From: Arcanobacterium haemolyticum | Lineage (GTDB): Bacteria > Actinomycetota > Actinomycetes > Actinomycetales > Actinomycetaceae | DNA length: 64,000 nt | Assembly (NCBI GenBank): GCA_021532125.1 | Contig: JADYUX010000002.1 | Coordinates: forward strand, 1-64,000 | Reading direction: 5' to 3' | Part shown: positions 59,809 through 64,000 of the stretch, in pieces | Numbering within the stretch: position 1 is the first letter of the stretch | Layout of the letters: each line of letters begins with the position of its first letter | Notes under the pieces: generated by a model | The model's database searches: none | What the model was told of the DNA's origin: nothing | What the model saw: the letters and a program-made list of their open reading frames with translations, nothing else | Position numbers and translations under genes: made by a program

Positions 59809-60576
59809 ATGTCCTACTCAGATGATCTCAACCAGCTTCAAAACCTTTATGACGCCGGTCTTATCACTGCCGAAGAATTTGAAGCGAAAAAGGCAGCTTT
59901 AGCTGCCGAAAGCGTCGCAGCGGGAACTACGGAGCACTCCGAGGTTGCCGAGGCTGCTGAAATACAACCGGAGCAGCCGTACGAAGCTCCTGCCTCTCAA
60001 ACCCCTGCCACGCCTAACCCGGATGCAGTGCCGCCACAGCCTTATCACGGTGACGGTAGCGTGCCGCCGCTTCCTGGGCAAACATACGAGCAAACGGGCT
60101 GGTGGGAACAGGCGGATCAAGGCTCCACACCTCCGGCTCAGCCCCCGCTTCCTGCGAGCGAACCGCCTCTAACCGGCCAGTCTTATGAACATGCTCAACC
60201 GGCATACGGTACAAACCCGTATGGGCAAACTCAACAGCCCTATGCAGGCCCACAGCAGGCATACGATCCCAACCAATTTCCCGCGGCACCTCCGTATCAG
60301 CAAATCCCAGGGCAGTACGGGTACGCGCCTACTGGAGAGAAAAGCAAGGTAGTTGCTGGCGTTCTTGCAATCCTCCTCGGGTCAATTGGAGTCCATAAGT
60401 TCTACCTTGGCTACCACGTGGCCGGAGTCATTATGCTCCTTGCTACCATCCTCACACTCGGGTTTGGTGGAATTGTTACAGGACCGATTGCACTCATCGA
60501 AGGAATTATCTACCTGACGAAGACAGATCCAGAATTCGAGCAAATTTACGTCCGTGGCAATAAAGCCTGGTTCTAA
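59809..60576 (+). CDS. SHOCT- and TM2-domain membrane protein
   Basis: The 255-residue protein starts with a SHOCT-like helix pair (LNQLQNLYDAGLITAEEFEAKKAALA). A Pro/Gln/Tyr-rich disordered stretch (about residues 45-180) and a C-terminal TM2 domain follow (KSKVVAGVLAILLGSIGVHK, then FYLGYHVAGVIMLL and a second helix). SHOCT domains often mediate oligomerisation. ATG 59809 has GGGAG 5 nt upstream; ATG 59797 is in frame. Function is unknown; the next gene also carries a SHOCT domain. Confidence 0.75.
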   Translation: MSYSDDLNQLQNLYDAGLITAEEFEAKKAALAAESVAAGTTEHSEVAEAAEIQPEQPYEAPASQTPATPNPDAVPPQPYHGDGSVPPLPGQTYEQTGWWEQADQGSTPPAQPPLPASEPPLTGQSYEHAQPAYGTNPYGQTQQPYAGPQQAYDPNQFPAAPPYQQIPGQYGYAPTGEKSKVVAGVLAILLGSIGVHKFYLGYHVAGVIMLLATILTLGFGGIVTGPIALIEGIIYLTKTDPEFEQIYVRGNKAWF

Positions 60577-60585
60577 GGCGTGGAC

Positions 60586-61767
60586 ATGACAAATTCATAT
60601 AACCCCTATGGAGCTTCTACGCCGGGTGACTATAAGTCAACGGCCGCAGGTATGCCGATGCCTGCTGGGATGGGCGCACCCGCGCCGATAGGCATGGCTC
60701 CACAAAAGCTTGCCTACCCAGCTCAGATTGAGGCGCAGGTGCGCCGCGCAAATGTCGTGATCGTTGTCGCAAGCCTGGTGGCGCTCTTATCGAACTTTGT
60801 AAGTATTTCTTTCTATTGGGAGAGAGGTTATGGCTTAAACGGATTCAGCGTTCGGAATGGGCTGGATTCACTTGAATTTTTCCATAGATATTACGGAGTC
60901 TTGGGATATGCACTTTTCTTCATTCCGTTCTTGGTGGCCATCTCAACTCTTCTTATTGCTGTCGCAACAAAGAGTAGAAACCCGAAACTCTATGTCATCC
61001 CACTCATCTTATATTTCCTTCAGCAAGCTCATGGTCTCTATCAATATGTGAGTGACCGAGATGCTTGGCAAGGTAGTGTTATCATTCAATTGATCTTATA
61101 TATTGCTAGCGTTATTCTGACAATAACCTTCGTAATCCTGCTCTTGATGCAACGCGTAAAAGCTCAAAATGTTGGATTTGTTGTCTTTGTCTTAATTTTG
61201 ATCGTTCATTTGATCTTACGCGTGATGCAGTATGTGGCATCCGGCTATCGCTATGTAGGTATTACGGATTGGGTATTCCTCATCTCGTTCACCTTGAGCA
61301 TGGCATACGCCGTGCGTATTGCCGCTATTGTGGGGTCCTACCGTCTCGCAGGAAGTAGTGCTGCGGTGGGTGGGCAAGCCTATCAGCCGATTCCGGTGGG
61401 CGTAGCGCAGGTTATGATGCCATTTCCAGGGCAGTCCGGTCAGTATGCACAGGCCACTCAGCAAACACCTCTGCAGTATGCTTCGCGAGCGCAGCCAGTT
61501 CCGCAGCAGACTGTCATGCCACTTGCTCAACCGCCAGCGGCTTCGGCTCCGGCTGTCCCAACGCGGATGCCAACGATGCCTCCGCCGCAGCCAGCTGCGC
61601 CTCCCCAACAACTGCAGACACGCGTACCGGCGCCTTCAGGTGGGAAGCACGCAGTTAATATGGCAGATATCGCCTTGCAGATTACGCGCCTTAAAGAGCA
61701 GCTCGATCAAGGGACAATCACGGAGGAAGAATTCACCTCAGCGAAGAAGCGGCTTCTAGGAATATAA
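60586..61767 (+). CDS. multi-pass membrane protein with C-terminal SHOCT domain
   Basis: The 393-residue protein begins with a Pro/Met/Ala-rich stretch, has six or so membrane helices (from about residue 55 to 260), then a Pro/Gln/Ala-rich region and a SHOCT motif at the end (LKEQLDQGTITEEEFTSAKKRLL). The helix-coding stretch 60780-61260 is visibly richer in A and T than its neighbours. I do not recognise a function. It follows the TM2 gene by 9 bp, so the pair is likely one operon sharing SHOCT-mediated contacts. Confidence 0.72.
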   Translation: MTNSYNPYGASTPGDYKSTAAGMPMPAGMGAPAPIGMAPQKLAYPAQIEAQVRRANVVIVVASLVALLSNFVSISFYWERGYGLNGFSVRNGLDSLEFFHRYYGVLGYALFFIPFLVAISTLLIAVATKSRNPKLYVIPLILYFLQQAHGLYQYVSDRDAWQGSVIIQLILYIASVILTITFVILLLMQRVKAQNVGFVVFVLILIVHLILRVMQYVASGYRYVGITDWVFLISFTLSMAYAVRIAAIVGSYRLAGSSAAVGGQAYQPIPVGVAQVMMPFPGQSGQYAQATQQTPLQYASRAQPVPQQTVMPLAQPPAASAPAVPTRMPTMPPPQPAAPPQQLQTRVPAPSGGKHAVNMADIALQITRLKEQLDQGTITEEEFTSAKKRLLGI

Positions 61768-61813
61768 CTACGGTTCTTGTTGTAACACCGCTGATGAGAA
61801 ATTGGTGGAATAG

Positions 61814-61850
61814 AAGGGGTGCGGGAGGCTTGCGGCCTTCCGCACCCCTT
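61814..61850 (+). terminator. terminator after the SHOCT gene
   Basis: AAGGGGTGCGG (61814-61824) pairs with CCGCACCCCTT (61840-61850), with an inner AGGC/GCCT stem. It is about 45 bp after the stop. Confidence 0.75.
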
Positions 61851-62109
61851 CATGTAGGCGCTTGTGTCCACGTGTGGCAATTCTTTCTTGTCGCCCGTAC
61901 ATACAGGGATTTATGAGGCGCCATTTGCGAGACTGGGCGAGCTACCAAAATAAGGCTGGATTTCGCGCAGTTAAGGATGCGGTGTGCGGCCCCGTCGTGC
62001 CAGGAGGTAAGGTTGGTCTGCTCGCAACTGAGGTGTGGCTCCGCATGCTTCTCTCTACCTTTACTAACCGGTGACTGGGATGTAGACGACTGATACCTAA
62101 TTTTCCAGC

Positions 62110-62158
62110 AATAAAACCCCAACAGGCTCCACACTCGCGCACCCGTTGGGGTTTTATT
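62110..62158. terminator. bidirectional terminator
   Basis: AATAAAACCCCAAC (62110-62123) is fully complementary to GTTGGGGTTTTATT (62145-62158) across a 21-nt loop. The A and T runs at its ends give U-tracts in both directions. No expressed gene is adjacent, so it may end transcripts from the SHOCT genes or an unseen RNA. Confidence 0.82.
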
Positions 62159-62191
62159 ATTAAGAGCTTTAAGCCCTTTCTATATAGAAAA

Positions 62192-62314
62192 TCACACTCG
62201 GGGCACTCGCTACCAACAACACAAAACACAGCTATGACCAGCGTCGATACTGATAACTTCAGCCAGTCCCGAGTGCGTTGTTGGCCGTTCACACTCGGGA
62301 CACTCGCTACCAAC
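62192..62314. repeat. two 26-bp direct repeats
   Basis: Copies at 62192-62217 and 62289-62314 read TCACACTCGG then G or A then CACTCGCTACCAAC and differ at one base. Between them (62267-62284) parts recur in inverted form (CCCGAGTGCGTTGTTGG). On the minus strand each copy holds GAGTG twice. Two copies only, so no CRISPR. Confidence 0.8.
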
Positions 62315-62703
62315 GACTACACAAGTCACTGACAGGCTTAAACACCAAAGCTGGAAGACAAGGAACAACGTCGTGTGCGAGAAACAACGCGCAAACACCT
62401 CTGGGGGAGTACTCCCTTCAACGTCAAAACATGCTACCGCCGGGTAGCAGCTCCCACCATGCGAGCGGCAAAAAAGTTTCGAAACATGACGCTTAGGCCG
62501 CGAGCGCCTTCATAGTTGCCGTAACAGCATGCCCGCGGTGGGGGTATACCGCTCTCCCCGGTATCGCCAGCACCCCATGCCGCCAGCGGAATATCTCCCC
62601 GTTTATTTTTTACTTGTGGGAGGCGGTTCCCAATGTCGTGTGAACTGTATTTAAGGGGAGGTGTTTCCTTATGACACGTGTATGACACGAAACGAGATAA
62701 ACC

Positions 62704-62743
62704 AAAAGCCCGGAACCACTTTTCGTTGTGATTCCGGGCTTTT
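62704..62743 (-). terminator. terminator of tRNA-Leu
   Basis: On the minus strand AAAAGCCCGGAA (62743-62732) pairs with TTCCGGGCTTTT (62715-62704), ending in T. It lies 6 bp downstream of the tRNA 3' end. Confidence 0.9.
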
Positions 62744-62749
62744 GCCTTG

Positions 62750-62835
62750 TGCGCGGAGGGGGACTTGAACCCCCACCCTCTAATACGAGGACTAGCACCT
62801 CAAGCTAGCGCGTCTGCCTATTCCGCCACCCGCGC
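62750..62835 (-). tRNA. tRNA-Leu (anticodon GAG)
   Basis: The 86-nt minus-strand gene folds as a class II tRNA: acceptor GCGCGGG with TCCGCGC (one G-U), discriminator A, anticodon stem CTAGC/GCTAG with loop TTGAGGT giving GAG, long variable arm, and T-arm GGGGG-TTCAAGT-CCCCC. CCA is not encoded. Confidence 0.95.
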
Positions 62836-62876
62836 AGGTGACTGTTACTGGGTTATCGCCCCGAGCAACGGATAAA

Positions 62877-62906
62877 ACTTTAGCACGCAATTTGGCCGAT
62901 CGGCAA
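62877..62906 (-). promoter_or_regulatory. tRNA-Leu promoter candidate
   Basis: On the minus strand TTGCCG (62906-62901) and TAAAGT (62882-62877) are separated by 18 bp, about 41 bp before the tRNA 5' end. Confidence 0.5.
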
Positions 62907-63047
62907 AGTGAAAAGGGGTCAATTTAGCGTGAGGAACATCGCCTTTGCGTGCTAGGCGAGTCCTCTGGACAAGTTCTCGGCCCATCGTCGCGTCTGAAAA
63001 GACTAAATGTGCAGGTGGTGGGTGTAGTTGTAGCGCGCCGGTATATG

Positions 63048-63080
63048 GTGAAGGTGCGGGGGAGAACCCCGCACCTTCAC
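63048..63080 (-). terminator. hairpin after the LAFTG protein gene
   Basis: GTGAAGGTGCGGGG (63048-63061) pairs perfectly with 63067-63080 across a 5-nt loop, 20 bp downstream of the minus-strand stop codon. There is no clear T tract. Confidence 0.7.
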
Positions 63081-63100
63081 AACATTGCTGTTATCTAGCC

Positions 63101-64000
63101 TCAGGCCTCACGGCGACGAACGAGGAACGTGCCTCCCGCCGTCAGAACGATAACGAGCGCTAGGCCACCGAGAATCGACGCACCGGTAAAGGCAAGCGCC
63201 TTCTTCTGTGCAACTGGCTTTGCTGCCGCCTCGTCGGCGTTCCCTGCGACCGTTGCGGCGTCCACCGGCGAGCTGTCCGCCGACGGGTTGGCATCAGAAC
63301 TCGGGTCATGCGTGAACGGCCACTGGACATTCGCACCTTCGGCGAAGACGTAACGCGAGTCCACCGGCTGCGCATCCACAGTTACCGTGCTGCCCGGCTC
63401 GACGGTGATTTGCCCGGTAACTTTCTCGCCGTTGACGAGATAGGTGACGCCTTCAACTTCGGGAATCGTGATCGTTCCATCAGCGTACGTCGGCGCCTCG
63501 GGTGTTACTTCAATGTTGCGGATGATGAAAGGCTCAGATATCCACGAATCGTAGTTGTCTGCCTCGTTGCCTGTATTGGCGTGTCCGACGCCCTTCGTCA
63601 CGATGATCTTGAAGGCGTAGCGTCCGTTAGGAGCTGTGGCAATGCTGCCGTCTTCGGCTGTGTACTTTCCGTTCCACGACCAGGCTTCGCCTCCCACGCC
63701 GATAGCGTCTTCGAGACGAACCGGAGTTGTCGACAAGATGTCGCCGAGAGTGCCATCAGCGTTGGCCTTGTATACCTCGATCGCAATTCTCGTGACAGGG
63801 GATTCGAGCGCGATATTCACCGTCGGGTAGTCAAAAATGGGGTAGCTATCCGGCTGCTCCATGCGGTAGACGTTGTCGGGATTGGCGTAGGCACGGCCCG
63901 AGTTCTTCTGGACGCACTGGTCTTCAAGGAACTTGTCACAGGCTGTGAAGTAGGCCAGCCATGCGTTGGGAATGTGATCGGCCGGGTTGTATCCGGCCTC
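63101..64000 (-). CDS. LAFTG-anchored surface protein, C-terminal part (5' end outside window)
   Basis: The minus-strand frame stays open from the window edge (EAGYNPADHIPNAWLAYFT) through 63101, about 299 residues, so ATG 63862 is internal. The visible part contains a fibronectin-like region (IFDYPTVNIALESPVTRIAI, GEAWSWNGKYTAEDGSIATA, NGRYAFKIIVTKG) of the kind seen near the end of subtilisin-like cell-wall proteases, then a bacterial beta-sandwich region and an anchor LAFTG, membrane helix and RRREA. The protease identity is a guess from this layout; the catalytic domain, if any, lies beyond the window. Confidence 0.8.
   Translation of the reverse strand, partial: EAGYNPADHIPNAWLAYFTACDKFLEDQCVQKNSGRAYANPDNVYRMEQPDSYPIFDYPTVNIALESPVTRIAIEVYKANADGTLGDILSTTPVRLEDAIGVGGEAWSWNGKYTAEDGSIATAPNGRYAFKIIVTKGVGHANTGNEADNYDSWISEPFIIRNIEVTPEAPTYADGTITIPEVEGVTYLVNGEKVTGQITVEPGSTVTVDAQPVDSRYVFAEGANVQWPFTHDPSSDANPSADSSPVDAATVAGNADEAAAKPVAQKKALAFTGASILGGLALVIVLTAGGTFLVRRREA

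Larger units (their letters stand above)
61768..62749. other. gene-free region rich in hairpins and short repeats
   Basis: This 980 bp stretch between the SHOCT gene and tRNA-Leu has no ORF with recognisable protein features. It holds two or three terminators (annotated), two 26-bp direct repeats, small palindromes GGGAGTACTCCC (62405-62416) and GCTACC-GCCG-GGTAGC (62433-62448), and a repeated TATGACACG near 62672-62690. It could be a relic of an element inserted beside the tRNA; no integrase remnant is seen. Confidence 0.55.

Noticed and set aside
61862-62074. 70-codon plus-strand ORF after the SHOCT gene
   Set aside because: No ribosome-binding site, no recognisable domain, and it lies between two terminators.
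61942-62313. 123-codon minus-strand ORF with GSECPEC motif
   Set aside because: The Cys-containing motif is just the translation of the DNA repeat; the frame crosses the bidirectional terminator.
62192-62314. possible CRISPR array
   Set aside because: Only two repeat copies with 71 bp between them and no cas genes in the window.

Overview
The window is chromosomal DNA of a high-GC Gram-positive bacterium. I infer a member of the Actinomycetaceae (Trueperella/Arcanobacterium-like). The block HAD phosphatase - small ORF - tlyA - nadK - recN - steA-like - mctB-like - pyrG - NUDIX follows the Mycobacterium tuberculosis Rv1691-Rv1700 order. Other actinobacterial marks are the suf operon led by SufR with an embedded Rieske protein, the divergent glgC/glgA pair, a LexA box of the actinobacterial type, LAFTG-type sorting signals, and several start codons placed 7-8 nt after a -10 box (leaderless genes). 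Genus-level assignment is not proven by anything I can see.

Layout. 1-13204: a partial RGG/acidic protein with tandem repeats, then the tlyA/nadK/recN/steA/mctB/MurJ/pyrG/NUDIX block, closed by a strong terminator at 13220-13252. 13382-14611: an Nramp manganese transporter behind a palindromic operator candidate. 15113-21703: the suf operon (sufR-B-D-Rieske-C-S-U-T). 21802-32878: metabolic and housekeeping genes (zinc alcohol dehydrogenase, ABC-F ATPase, SixA, SerB, GlgC, GlgA, an ABC ATPase, NfeD/stomatin pair, two SpoU-type methyltransferases). 32928-33458: a YbhB/PEBP-family gene broken by a single amber codon. 33690-39530: a LexA-controlled mutagenesis cassette imuA-imuB-dnaE2. 39585-42767: a hypothetical protein, a eukaryotic-type UDP-glucose pyrophosphorylase and a GNAT-MazG fusion.

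43527-57111 is the most unusual part: a carnitine/crotonobetaine-type locus. It has a major facilitator, an alpha/beta hydrolase, CaiA-, CaiB- and CaiC-like proteins, a MaoC/hydratase-2 type hot-dog hydratase, a second major facilitator and an MBL hydrolase, then a convergent TetR regulator and a complete fixABCX electron-transfer operon. The usual CaiD (crotonase) and CaiT (BCCT carrier) are absent, and the hydratase and two MFS carriers occupy their places. The likely logic is uptake, CoA activation (CaiC), CoA transfer (CaiB), dehydration (hydratase) and reduction by CaiA with electrons delivered by FixABCX. The exact substrate is an inference.

57190-64000 is envelope-related: a heme-binding HtaA-domain beta-propeller protein with a LAFTG anchor and an iron-box-like element upstream, two SHOCT/TM2 membrane proteins, about 1 kb without recognisable genes but with terminators and short repeats, a tRNA-Leu(GAG), and the C-terminal part of another LAFTG-anchored protein running off the right edge.
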